Assembly (NCBI GenBank): GCA_937991535.1
Contig: CALKHN010000017.1
Location: 1 to 37,235 of the forward strand
Direction of reading: 5' to 3'
DNA from: an uncultured Sphingobacteriales bacterium
GTDB lineage: Bacteria; Bacteroidota; Bacteroidia; Chitinophagales; Chitinophagaceae
DNA length: 37,235 nt
Positions 1 through 10,080 of this stretch are shown one piece after another. The translations under genes were made by a program, and so were the position numbers. The notes under the pieces are model-generated. The model ran no database searches. It was not told the DNA's origin and was given only the letters and a program-made list of their open reading frames with translations. Position 1 is the first letter of the stretch, and each line of letters starts with the position of its first letter.

Positions 1-46
1 CAGCCGTTTGAAAAAAGAATTATTCTATTTTTACCGGACAGCAATG
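1..46 (+). mobile_element. Terminal 46 nt of an IS4-like insertion sequence
   Basis: Positions 27-46, read on the minus strand, give CATTGCTGTCCGGTAAAAAT. This matches the inferred IS end at 37190-37209 in 18 of 20 bases and is recognisably related to the terminal repeats of the intact IS4-family element at 24325-25747. Positions 1-9 (minus strand CAAACGGCTG-like) also resemble the subterminal sequence on the transposase 3' side of that intact element, so this is probably the 3' end of an IS read on the plus strand. The body lies outside the window. The claim rests on terminal-repeat similarity only. Confidence 0.7.
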
Positions 47-55
47 ATTTCAAAT
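47..55. repeat. 9-bp direct repeat (ATTTCAAAT) abutting the left IS end
   Basis: ATTTCAAAT directly follows the IS end at 46. The identical 9 bases directly precede the IS start at 37190 (37181-37189). Nine bases is also the shortest target duplication compatible with the intact IS in this window. The motif is AT-rich and could recur by chance. Confidence 0.6.
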
Positions 56-68
56 TTATAGATTCAGT

Positions 69-3000
69 ATGATAAAACTATTGCGAATTCAAATTACTCT
101 CATTGCTGTAAATATTTCCTGCTTCTGTTGTTTGACAGATGTAAAAGGACAAATAGCTTCACCTCAATTTATAACACCTTCAGCCAGTGCCTATTCGCTT
201 GGCAATATGGGGAGATACCGGTAGGCACCTATTCAGGAGTGCCGGACATTACTATTCCGCTGATTTCTATTTCACAAAATGATGTATCCGTAGACGTTAG
301 TTTATCCTACCATGGCGGAGGAATTAAAGTTGATGAAATCCCTTCCTGGGTTGGGCTTGGTTGGTCTTTAAATGCGGGAGGAGTAATCACGCGTGTTGTG
401 CGTGGCAGGCCTGAATATTTGCTGAGCAATGGAGAACATCGTCCGATTCGTAATACCTTAAGTTTTTATGGACTTGTAGGTGTCCCTGGTGACAGAACTG
501 ACTATATTGCCTCTGCCCAACTGGATGCTATGGCGGGAGGTAGCCTGGATGGCGAACCTGACGAGTTCTTTTTCAATTTTCAGGGGCGGAGTGGAAGATT
601 CTGGTTTAACAAGAATGGAATAGCTGTATTAAATAAGAATGAATCACTCGAAATCAATTGGGTGTATGTTAATTCCTCGCAAAGCAAGTTGGTAATAGAA
701 GACGAAAATGGAATAAGTTATGAATTTGCGGTGCAGGAAATGTCTTGGTTTTCAGAATTCAATGAAAACGTACCCACAGCATGGTATCTGTCAAAAATCA
801 CATCAGCTAATGGAAATGAAATCAACCTGGAATATTTCGATCCAATTTCAGTTAACCAAAGCACAAGATATTACAATGAATATATAGCCAGTGCTATTGA
901 TGTAACACTAACACCACAACCATTCACAGATTTTGGTCTGCCACAGACCGAAGTCTTTTTGAAAAAAATTTCAAACAGAAATGGATGGGTGGAATTTATT
1001 CGGGGCAATAGCGCTCGGATGGACTATCGCACCACATCATTTTCCTATCCTCTTGATGAGATAAGAATGTATGATAAATATAGCGTTCCAATAAAAAAGT
1101 TTAAGTTCTATACAAGTTATTTTGAAGCAAATAACGTAAGAAAATACGATGGCCCATCTCCCGCCAATTACGCACATCTAAACTACAGGCTTAGACTTGA
1201 CTCAATCGCGGAATTCCCATCCAACTTCGTTACAAAAAAGCCAGCCACTCGGTTTTACTATTTGGGTGATAATAATCCGGCAACTGATGATAGTTATACA
1301 TTACCCTACAGGTTGTCTCCAGAACAGGATCATTGGGGGTATTACAATAAAAGTGGAAATGATCATATTTTCCCTGCTCCGCCTTCAAACAACCTTTACG
1401 TTAATTCTGATTTAATCTATGAATATTTTATGCTTCAGGACTGCGCCGGGCAAACTTTTTCATTATCAAACGGCGCAAATCGAAATCCTGATACAGCTGC
1501 AATGAAGGCCTGCACCTTAAATATAATAAAATACCCCACAGGAGGAAGTTCTTTGTATTCGTTTGAAAGCAATGCACAGGGCAGCATTTACTTCAGCGGT
1601 GGATTGCGGGTGAAAGAAATTATAAGTTATAGTTTGTTTGGAGATCCTGTACAGACTAAATATACTTACGGCCAAGGAACAGCAACCGTTAATCCGCTTG
1701 AGTATTATTTCACCAAGTACTGTATTTCATTTCTAGGCGGTGGTACGGCATTAAATAGCACGTTTTTGCAAAATTTTGGTTTGCCAACAACCAATCCAGC
1801 TGGGTCCAATAAAATGAACTTTTTAAAAATCAGAATTTTCCCTCAGGCTGTCTTGGGAAATGGAACCCAATTTGGTTATGAAAGTGTTACTGTCGCTCAG
1901 CCGGGAAATGGCTATAGTAAATATTTTTTTGCGGATCCCAGCGAATTTCCGGATTACATAAACAACGAGGATCTATCCGAGAGTCCCAAACTGTCGGGAC
2001 TTTACGGAGCTCAATACATCACAGATTTCCCCACCCCTGAAACAGGTCCGGATGGAGCAGATTTTTATACCGCAATTCGTTTTTCCGATTTTCCAGGTAT
2101 TCCGCTCTATACTAACGATTGGAAAAGAGGTGTTTTGAAGTCGAAAGTAGATTTTAATCAGAACGATGTAATGCTCCGTTCTGAAACTTATCAGTACACC
2201 AGAACTTTCTTGGACACCATAGCGGGAGTGAGAGTAAAAAAAATGACAAACTTACCGGAATTCATATTTGCTAAGTATTATGTACCCCATGCGTTGATCC
2301 GAAAAACCAAAGACATAGTTGTAGTTTACGATATTAATGGCGCCAATCCCGTAACGACAACCACCGATTATTATTTTGATAATGACACTCACTTACAAAA
2401 TACAAGGATCATTACAACAAATAGTAAAGGTGAAAAAGAGTCGGTGTACATGAAGTATCCACTTGACTATATTTTAAGTGGAACAATAACCGATCCGGTT
2501 GCTCAGGGGATAAAATTTCTACAGACGAAACATTTGGTTAACCCAGTAATTGAAAAATACAAACAGCATTCCAATCAGGATAACAGTAATCTTCGATCAA
2601 CATCCGCAGTTCTTTCAACATTTAAAACGACTACGCCTCTACCCGATAAAGTATATAACTGGGAACCGATCCAACTACCAGGCAATTTTACACCGACAAC
2701 GATCACAGCAACTTCAACTATTAAATCGTCGGACTACAAATCTAAACTAGCTGGTGCAACTTTTGATTCAAAGGGAAATCTAATTGAACAACAAGTGCAG
2801 GACAACATAACGGAAAGCTATATTTGGGACTATTCTTCTACCTATGCTATAGCAAGGGTCACCAATGCGGGTCAGGTAAATATCGCATACACCTCTTTCG
2901 AATCGGATGGTAAAGGAAACTGGAACAATTACACAGGAACGATAACTACCGCTACCGCAGCACCATTTCCACCTACCGGTAAAAAATATTATAACCTAAC

Positions 3001-3919
3001 GACTTCTGCAACTTTAAGTAAAGCAGTAACCAATGGACAAAACTATATTCTATCATATTGGAGAAATAGCACCAGTCCATACACCATCAATGGCGGCAGT
3101 GTTATAAAATACCAGGTGGGTAAAACTATAGAGGGTTGGACATTCCACGAACATATGGTAACGGCAAATTCTACAACGTTAACCATTTCCGGTACGGGGG
3201 GTATTGATGAAGTTCGTCTTTATCCTTCAGTAGCGCAAATGACTACCTACACCTATGATCCATTGATAGGAATGACGAGCCAATGCAGTGTTGACAATAG
3301 AATTATTTACTACGTGTATGATGGCTTTCAAAGGCTCATATTGGTGAGAGATCAGGATAGGAATATCCTAAAAAAGATCTGTTACAACTATGCGGGTCAG
3401 CCTGAAAGCTGCCTTAGTTATGTAAATGACGATAAAAGCGGCAACTATACCCGTAACAATTGTGGTTCCGGATATGTGGGCGGTACGGTGTATGTAAATA
3501 TTCCCTCGGGGATGTTCAACTCAACGATATCGGTTGCAGATGCAAATGCCCAAGCTACTGCCTATGGACAGCAACAAGCCAATGCTAACGGCACCTGCAC
3601 ACAAAGCTGTTCGTTTTCAGCATATCCCGGATTCAGTATTGCCACCAGTGGCATTAGTAGTTCCGGTGGCACAGTATCGTTCTACATCGTATTCAGTTCT
3701 TCTTCTGGCAGTACCAATTGGTATGGTGTTAACCAGATCGCTACCATAAACGGCAATTGCAAGCCCAATTCAACCAAAATGTTCACGATGTCTGAGAGTG
3801 GGCGAACATGGCAGGTTGTTGTGTCATCATCGGGTGCATTCAGTGTACAGTTGCTGGGCGGTACGCCTCCGGCGCCATATAGTTACATAGGACTGACGGG
3901 CGGTTCCTTTACTCCATAA
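69..3919 (+). CDS. TcB/SpvB-like large RHS-locus protein, apparent frameshift near 206
   Basis: Large secreted protein of the kind encoded upstream of RHS proteins in Bacteroidota. An ATG at 69 opens a signal-peptide-like segment (MIKLLRIQITLIAV, then a Cys-rich stretch ending near KGQ) and continues through PSASAYSLGN before hitting TAG at 222-224. The long frame (a TTG at 128 is its first start codon) resumes the expected sequence as YGEIPVGTYSGVPDITIPL. One missing base around 204-208 would join the two perfectly, so the long frame alone lacks a plausible N-terminus. Residues with YHGGGIKVDEIPSWVGLGWSL (about 310-375 nt) resemble the SpvB/TcB start, where LSY...GLGWSL is typical; this is inference. 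About 3440-3600 carries a DUF5977-like module (ADANAQATAYGQQQANANG). The Ser/Gly-rich tail is likely beta-structured. It leads the cluster with the two genes downstream; spacing is 15 nt. Confidence 0.8.
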
Positions 3920-3934
3920 TTACAAATCAATAAT

Positions 3935-4396
3935 ATGACTAACAATAAAAACATACGACTTATTTTCTGTCTGGCGGCCATCGCATCTATAACCACTTTT
4001 AACTATCCCGGCTACACGCTCGGTGCTGTGTATAACAATAGTTCGTTTACTGCGCCTCTTGATACAGCCGCTTTCCAGGCCAACAGTGAACAGGGCTGGT
4101 CAGCGCTTTCCTCTTACCTACATATTGACAGTGCAGGCAGTGTTGCATTTGAACTGATCCTTAAATGTTCGCAACCCGTAAACGACTGGTTAGCAGAACA
4201 GTTTGTTGGTACCATAACACAGGAGATCTATATCCCTGCAGTTGAACTGCAACTGGACTACTACCTGCTGCAGGACAATCGTTGGGAAATGCGCATTACA
4301 GCGGAGGGTAAGGTGTATTTGAGTGTTAAGGAAGGCGTGACACCGACAGAAAGCCCGGTAGTTCTGCCCATAAAAGTGCAGTATAGTAAACAATAA
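3935..4396 (+). CDS. Small secreted protein between the two RHS-locus giants
   Basis: Predicted 153 residues with a hydrophobic N-terminal segment (IRLIFCLAAIASITTF) that looks like a signal peptide, followed by a mostly polar, beta-prone domain with no motif I recognise. It starts 15 nt after the upstream giant and stops 12-78 nt before the downstream one (depending on that gene's start), so it is almost certainly co-transcribed with both. Function is unknown. By position it could be a structural or chaperone-like partner of the large proteins, but nothing in the sequence shows that. Confidence 0.75.
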   Translation: MTNNKNIRLIFCLAAIASITTFNYPGYTLGAVYNNSSFTAPLDTAAFQANSEQGWSALSSYLHIDSAGSVAFELILKCSQPVNDWLAEQFVGTITQEIYIPAVELQLDYYLLQDNRWEMRITAEGKVYLSVKEGVTPTESPVVLPIKVQYSKQ

Positions 4397-4474
4397 GCAT
4401 CATGATAAATGCAGAGGAAGAGAGTAGGAGTGTGTATGATAGTCAACTCTAACAATAACCAAAGACCTGTTTAC

Positions 4475-7400
4475 ATGTATTACGTTAGGTTTAGCAGTAA
4501 GGTTCTTTTAGCCCTGGCAATAATGCTTCTGCCGGGTGTTTTTGGCATGGCGCAATCTCCGCGTACTGCACCACCCGCATACGGCACCATCAACAAGAGT
4601 TATATCCGTACCTGGGATGCCAAAGCGCCGGAGCAAAACGCCAATACATTGATAACGCGCAGTGTGCGCGATGTACAGCAAACCACCCAATATTTTGACG
4701 GGCTGGGTAGACCATTGCAGACCGTTGTAAAGCAGGGCTCCTATGCTACAGGGGGATCAGCGGTGGACATGGTAAGCATGGTAGAGTACGACGGCTTTGG
4801 AAGGGAGCTTTTCAAATATTTACCCACTCCCGCCACTACATCAGACGGATTGTTCAAACTCAACCCTTTTGCCCAGCAGGCAACATATTACAGCGGTTCA
4901 GCTTCACCAATATATGGGCAGGGAGAAACTTTTTTTTACGGGGAGACGCGCTATGAAACTTCGCCGTTGAACCGGGTTACTGAAGTATCGGCGCCGGGCA
5001 ATAGCTGGGAGGGCACTATGTACAATACTGTGGAAGCCAGCAGGCGCTCGGTAAAAACAAAGTATTATGTTAACACATCTACTGATGCGGTGCGGATCTG
5101 GAATGTTGCTGTCGGCGCATTAGGCAGCCTGAGCGGCTATAGCAGCCCGGGGGCTTATGTTGCCGCGCAGTTGTATAAAACCATTACAGTGGATGAGCAT
5201 GGCAAGCAGGTTATTGAGTTCAAAGACAAAGAAGGCAAAGTAATTTTAAAGAAAGTACAGCTTTCGGCCACAGCCGATAATGGCAATGGTAGCAACCACA
5301 CCGGCTGGCTCTGTGCCTACTACCTGTACGACGACCTGGGTAATCTGCGTTGCGTGCTGCAGCCGCGGGGCGTAGAGCTGATCTCTTCCAACTGGGTGCT
5401 TACCAATACCACAATACTGGCAGAACAATGCTTCCGTTATGAATATGACCAGCGCAACCGCATGATCATAAAAAAAGTTCCGGGAGCAGATCAGGTAGAG
5501 ATGGTGTACGATGCCCGTGACCGGCTGGTGATGACCCAGGACGGCAAACTAAAAGCCACCAACCAGTACCTGGTAACAAAATACGATACACAAAACCGCC
5601 CGGTTGAAACGGGATTATGGACCAACACCACCATAGCGCAAACCCACCGCAACAGCGCTTACAGTTCCACCAGCTATCCTACCACCAGTGGCACCTATGA
5701 ATACCTTACCAGAACCGGTTATGATGATTATGGCGGCATTCCTGCTGCCAGCGGTCTGAACGCCACCTTAGACAATGCACAAATCAACAGTACATACGGC
5801 TTTTTTACAACCTATAATGCTTCCCCCGATTATGCCCAGCAGTTAACGGTGTCGACACAGACAAGGGGACTGGTAACCTGGACGGAAACAAAGATACTGG
5901 GACAAAGCGCATACCAATATACGGTCAATATTTACGATGATAAAGCAAGGCTTTTGCAGGTAAAAAGCAAAAATCAAACCGGCGGGGCAGATGTTGCTAC
6001 TACCCAGTACAGTTGGAACGGTCAGCCGCTGGTTACATTGCAAAAGCAGGTTAAGTCGGGAACCAATGCGCAAACCAGCTTTACGGTAACCAAATTTATT
6101 TACGATGACCTGGGGCGGGTAGTGCGCACTGACAAAAAGATACAACATACCAATGTAGATGGTAATGCGCTGCCTTCGGTTTATACCACCGTCAACAGCA
6201 ATGAATATGACGCCCTGGGACAGCTTAAGAAAAAAACAGTGGGCAGTAAAAAAAATCCAGCTACCAACATTTATTATACGCCGCGGCAGCCTTTGCAGGA
6301 ACAGGCATATCAATACAATATCCGGGGCTGGCTGCTCAATGTAAACAAGGGGTATATGAGCAGCGCCAATACCAACCAGTATTTTGCCATGGAGTTGGGT
6401 TATGACAAAAACGCCAGCTTGGGAACCTTCACCGTCCAGTACAATGGCAACATCAGTGGTATGCTTTGGAAAAGCGAAGGCGACCAGCAGCGGCGCAAAT
6501 ATAATTTTACTTATGACGCCGCCAACCGGCTTACCGCCGGAGCCTTCACCCAGTATGTGTCGGGCTCGGGCAGCAGTGCGGTATTCAATACCAGTGCTAA
6601 TATTGACTATTCGGTGAGCGGCTTAACCTACGATGCCAATGGCAACATTAAAACCATGACCCAGAAAGGTTTAAAATTTAATACCTCACCTGTTATTGAT
6701 CAGTTAACGTATAACTATAAAAATACCGAATACAGTAACAAACTGGCAAAGGTTACCGATGCTGCTGCAGCTGCGAGCAGTGGCAAACTGGGAGATTTTA
6801 AGGACGGTAACACAGGTACCGATGATTACAGCTATGATGTAAACGGCAATCTCAGCGCCGACCTGAACAAAGGCATCAGCACTATCACTTACAACTATCT
6901 TAACCTACCCCAAACCATTACGGTGACTATTACCTATACCTACGACGCGGCGGGCAGCAAACTGAAAAAAGTTACGCTTGAAAATCCGTCTGCTACTAAC
7001 GGCAACAAAACCATTACCACTACTACCACTTATGTGGGTGCTTTTGTCTATGAAACCAAAACCATCAGCCCTGCTGATCCTAACAATCCCAACTATACCG
7101 ACAAGCTGCTTTTTACAAGTCAGGAGGAAGGCAGGATAAGAACCCTGTTCAATACCCCGGGCAGCCCCAATACCCCTTCAGGTTTTGCTTACGATTACTT
7201 TGTAAAAGATCACCTGGGCAATGTACGCATGTTGCTTACGGAAGAAATCAAGCAGGATATTTACCCCGCGGCAACGCTCGAAGGCAGCCTTACTGTAGAT
7301 GGTAGCCCCAATGCAGCCTATATCGAAAAGAACTATTATACCATCAACAGCACTTACGTGGTAGCATCTACTACGGCAACGGGTATTACCACCTACCAAA

Positions 7401-9037
7401 ACCACAATGGCAACCCGCCGGTGAACAACAATCCCAACAGTGTAACTACCGCCAACAGCGCCAAACTCTATAAACTCAACAGCGTCACCAATAAAACGGG
7501 GTTGGGTATCACCTTAAAAGTAATGGCGGGCGACAGGATAGATATCTTTGGAAAGAGCTATTATTTTACCAACAACACCGGCGGCACAGCAGCCAATAGT
7601 ACTGTACCGGTGCTGGATATACTAACGGGTTTACTGGGTGCCCCCACAGGCGGGGCAGCAGCAGCCAGCCATGGCGGTATAACAGCCAGCCAGCTCAACG
7701 GCAGCGCCGGCACCACAACAGGTATCAATACCCTGCTTAGCAATCAAACCACCGATGCTGCCACAGCGCCTACAGTACCCAAAGCCTATATCAACTATAT
7801 CTTTTTTGATGACCAGTTCAAGACCACTATTACGGGCTTCAGCAAGGTAGGCAGCAACAGCGTAGTCAAATCTCATACAGATCTTTCGAATTTAACAGCC
7901 ACCAAAAGCGGATATGTGTATATTTACGTGAGCAACGAGAGTCCTGTAAATGTGTTCTTTGATAACCTGCAGGTGATCCATACCAGGGGAGCTATTCTGG
8001 AGGAAACGCATTATTATCCTTTCGGGCTTACTATGGCGGGGATAAGTTCCAAAGCGCTCAATGGAATAGCGGAGAATAAGTATAAGTACAATGGTAAGGA
8101 AGAACAGAAAAAAGAGTTCAGCGATGGGAGTGGGTTGGAATGGTCGGACTATGGAGCGAGGATGTATGATGTACAGATTGGGAGGTGGCATGCAGTGGAT
8201 CCGATGGCAGATGCCTATTTAAATTTTTCTCCTTATACATTTGTGCTTAACAATCCAATGCGATTTTTTGATCCCAATGGTATGGAGGTGATTGAAATAG
8301 ATGGAGGTGTAAGATTTACTGAAGAAGATGCAAAAAGTGCATTTATGGTGTTATCGGGTAAATCAAAAAATGTGCTTATCAATGTTGAAAAAGATGAAAA
8401 AACAAGAAACGAAACTAACGCGGAGGACAAACAAGGAGCGTATGGAAATTGGGCTGTATTTTCCGTTGCAAACTTGGGGCTTGGAACTGTTGCGTTAAGA
8501 GCCTTCGATGATAAAAGTGTCGAAAATCTTGTAATATCAGCGCATGGTGGGCAAAAAGATGGAGAATCCCACTTCGCAATTTATGATCAAACTTTTATCT
8601 CGCGGGATAATCAATCTATTTCTACGAATGAAATCAAGTCCTATAATAACAAAGGTGGTAATAATCTAACTGAAGGAGAAGCAGATGTAACGTTCTTGGC
8701 TAAAATGGGAAGGAAGGTTACGGATGGGGGAAATTTTGTTTTATCTTCTTGCTACACGGGAAAAGGACAAACTGGAAAAAACACAATTAATCAATTATCC
8801 AAATTAACTGGCAATCGGTTAAATATTTTCTTACCTATTGGATATACCCGAATCGGATATGTAGAATCATCAACAGGTTATTTTGTTCGCATTAATGGAT
8901 CATTAACTCCTAAACGTCAAGAGAAACAAGGGTGGATAACTATTAATCCCAGAGGTGCAATAATTAAACTTTTTGATGTTGTATTGAGCGCAAGTGGTGG
9001 GAAGGCTGTTAATACCATTGCTACTAATCCACAATAA
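4475..9037 (+). CDS. DUF6443/RHS repeat protein with C-terminal toxin-like domain
   Basis: About 1520 residues. I chose the ATG at 4475 because it gives a clean signal peptide (MYYVRFSSKVLLALAIML, cleavage near MAQ); an in-frame ATG at 4409 adds 22 polar residues in front. Residues about 43-180 are DUF6443-like (YIRTWDAKAP, then YFDGLGRPLQTVVKQGS). Many YD repeats follow (YDDLGNLR, YDARDRLVMTQDG, YDANGNIK). The RHS-associated core runs from about 1179 (HYYPFGLTMAG) through YNGKEEQ, DYGARMYD, GRWHAVDPMA, to NNPMRFFDPNGM at about 1266. After this point base composition becomes visibly AT-richer and a 250-residue non-repeat domain follows, as in polymorphic toxins. That domain has VISAHGG (His1357-Gly) and LSSCYTG (Cys1426), the spacing and context of clan CD cysteine peptidases; this assignment is inference. 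Confidence 0.9.
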   Translation: MYYVRFSSKVLLALAIMLLPGVFGMAQSPRTAPPAYGTINKSYIRTWDAKAPEQNANTLITRSVRDVQQTTQYFDGLGRPLQTVVKQGSYATGGSAVDMVSMVEYDGFGRELFKYLPTPATTSDGLFKLNPFAQQATYYSGSASPIYGQGETFFYGETRYETSPLNRVTEVSAPGNSWEGTMYNTVEASRRSVKTKYYVNTSTDAVRIWNVAVGALGSLSGYSSPGAYVAAQLYKTITVDEHGKQVIEFKDKEGKVILKKVQLSATADNGNGSNHTGWLCAYYLYDDLGNLRCVLQPRGVELISSNWVLTNTTILAEQCFRYEYDQRNRMIIKKVPGADQVEMVYDARDRLVMTQDGKLKATNQYLVTKYDTQNRPVETGLWTNTTIAQTHRNSAYSSTSYPTTSGTYEYLTRTGYDDYGGIPAASGLNATLDNAQINSTYGFFTTYNASPDYAQQLTVSTQTRGLVTWTETKILGQSAYQYTVNIYDDKARLLQVKSKNQTGGADVATTQYSWNGQPLVTLQKQVKSGTNAQTSFTVTKFIYDDLGRVVRTDKKIQHTNVDGNALPSVYTTVNSNEYDALGQLKKKTVGSKKNPATNIYYTPRQPLQEQAYQYNIRGWLLNVNKGYMSSANTNQYFAMELGYDKNASLGTFTVQYNGNISGMLWKSEGDQQRRKYNFTYDAANRLTAGAFTQYVSGSGSSAVFNTSANIDYSVSGLTYDANGNIKTMTQKGLKFNTSPVIDQLTYNYKNTEYSNKLAKVTDAAAAASSGKLGDFKDGNTGTDDYSYDVNGNLSADLNKGISTITYNYLNLPQTITVTITYTYDAAGSKLKKVTLENPSATNGNKTITTTTTYVGAFVYETKTISPADPNNPNYTDKLLFTSQEEGRIRTLFNTPGSPNTPSGFAYDYFVKDHLGNVRMLLTEEIKQDIYPAATLEGSLTVDGSPNAAYIEKNYYTINSTYVVASTTATGITTYQNHNGNPPVNNNPNSVTTANSAKLYKLNSVTNKTGLGITLKVMAGDRIDIFGKSYYFTNNTGGTAANSTVPVLDILTGLLGAPTGGAAAASHGGITASQLNGSAGTTTGINTLLSNQTTDAATAPTVPKAYINYIFFDDQFKTTITGFSKVGSNSVVKSHTDLSNLTATKSGYVYIYVSNESPVNVFFDNLQVIHTRGAILEETHYYPFGLTMAGISSKALNGIAENKYKYNGKEEQKKEFSDGSGLEWSDYGARMYDVQIGRWHAVDPMADAYLNFSPYTFVLNNPMRFFDPNGMEVIEIDGGVRFTEEDAKSAFMVLSGKSKNVLINVEKDEKTRNETNAEDKQGAYGNWAVFSVANLGLGTVALRAFDDKSVENLVISAHGGQKDGESHFAIYDQTFISRDNQSISTNEIKSYNNKGGNNLTEGEADVTFLAKMGRKVTDGGNFVLSSCYTGKGQTGKNTINQLSKLTGNRLNIFLPIGYTRIGYVESSTGYFVRINGSLTPKRQEKQGWITINPRGAIIKLFDVVLSASGGKAVNTIATNPQ

Positions 9038-9051
9038 TAAATTTAAGGTAA

Positions 9052-9576
9052 ATGAAAAACATAATCTTATTAATCGTCCTTGTCACTAATATAAGTGAAT
9101 GCGTAGCACAAGAAAAAGTAATAGATACAACGAATAAAAATGGATTAATTATTTCTTCAAGACTATCTCCGAAAGCATCTAAGTTGTTGCTTTTTGATTC
9201 TTTGATTTTGCAAAAAGATATATTGGGATATAATCAGTTAGTTAAATTTGTGGAACAAAATAAACATAAGTCATACTCTTTTGTGGCTGATTTTAATCTT
9301 ATTCTTTACCAAAACAAGCTATCGCTCAAGTTTAGTGAAATTAGAAATGATTTTGATAGTATAATATTAGGCTTTGTGTATAGCAAGTTTTTAAATTATA
9401 ATGTAATAAGTAAAAAGAAAAAAGATAGGCAAGTGTATAGATTGTCTCTTGTGGTGGTATTTTCGAATGATGAAAATGCTATTAATATTGAATTGTCTGA
9501 AATGCATTCATTAAAGTTTTATTCAAAAACATTTTATTTTAAAGATTTTTTAGTTTGTAACACGTCTGGTCTGTAG
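9052..9576 (+). CDS. AT-rich exported orphan, possible partner or immunity protein
   Basis: Predicted 174 residues beginning MKNIILLIVLVTNISECVAQ, a typical signal peptide with cleavage before or after AQ. The mature part is Lys/Phe/Tyr/Ile-rich with no motif I recognise. It begins 15 nt after the RHS stop and shares the low GC of the RHS C-terminal domain, so the two probably moved together. Position directly behind a variable toxin domain is typical of immunity genes, but an exported immunity protein would imply a toxin acting in the periplasm or outside. Other possibility: an unrelated secreted protein. Confidence 0.7.
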   Translation: MKNIILLIVLVTNISECVAQEKVIDTTNKNGLIISSRLSPKASKLLLFDSLILQKDILGYNQLVKFVEQNKHKSYSFVADFNLILYQNKLSLKFSEIRNDFDSIILGFVYSKFLNYNVISKKKKDRQVYRLSLVVVFSNDENAINIELSEMHSLKFYSKTFYFKDFLVCNTSGL

Positions 9577-10080
9577 CATTAGTAAAGCGGAAACCTGCCT
9601 TTTTTTACAGATCAGCAACCTTTATGCCACCCAAAGGTTTCGCAACCGCTCCAATGTAAAAAAGTTGGTAGCCTCCTGTCACTTCAGGCAGGGGTTTGAT
9701 GAAAGGATCCACGTAAATAAAATCAGATGTCAGAAAAGGATCACCCTGCATACTTCTATAGCGTCATTAAACGTCAGTTTAAGCCGCTGCCGATGTTCCG
9801 CCGCCCCGCCGTTGTCATGCCTTCGGCAGATAAATTGTGTATGCAGGGCGGATACTGCGGGCGGGGTACCAACAACAGAAGCCAAGGAATAATTACGAAA
9901 CGAGACCCGTACTGACGCATATCTTTTCTCACTTATCTGTGTTTAGCCAGACCTTTTGCCTGAACGTTACTTGTTCAATAAATGTAGTAATAAAATATAA
10001 GCAAGGCTTTGCAGGGCTTAATTGTTTCAAATAGCTTAAAGCTTCACATTTTTAATAAGGAGCATTTTCATAATTATTTT
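9577..10080. other. 504-nt stretch with no supported gene
   Basis: Only short frames lacking protein-like character occur here. The stretch separates the rightward RHS locus from the leftward mobilization genes, so it probably contains the left boundary of the mobile island. I could not identify an attachment repeat in it. Confidence 0.5.

Noticed and set aside
200..224. Programmed ribosomal frameshift in the first RHS-locus gene
   Set aside because: No slippery heptamer or following structure is seen; a one-base deletion or sequencing error is simpler.
9665..10034. Three overlapping plus-strand frames of 62-75 codons
   Set aside because: They overlap one another, have no recognisable domains or leader, and lie in a boundary region.
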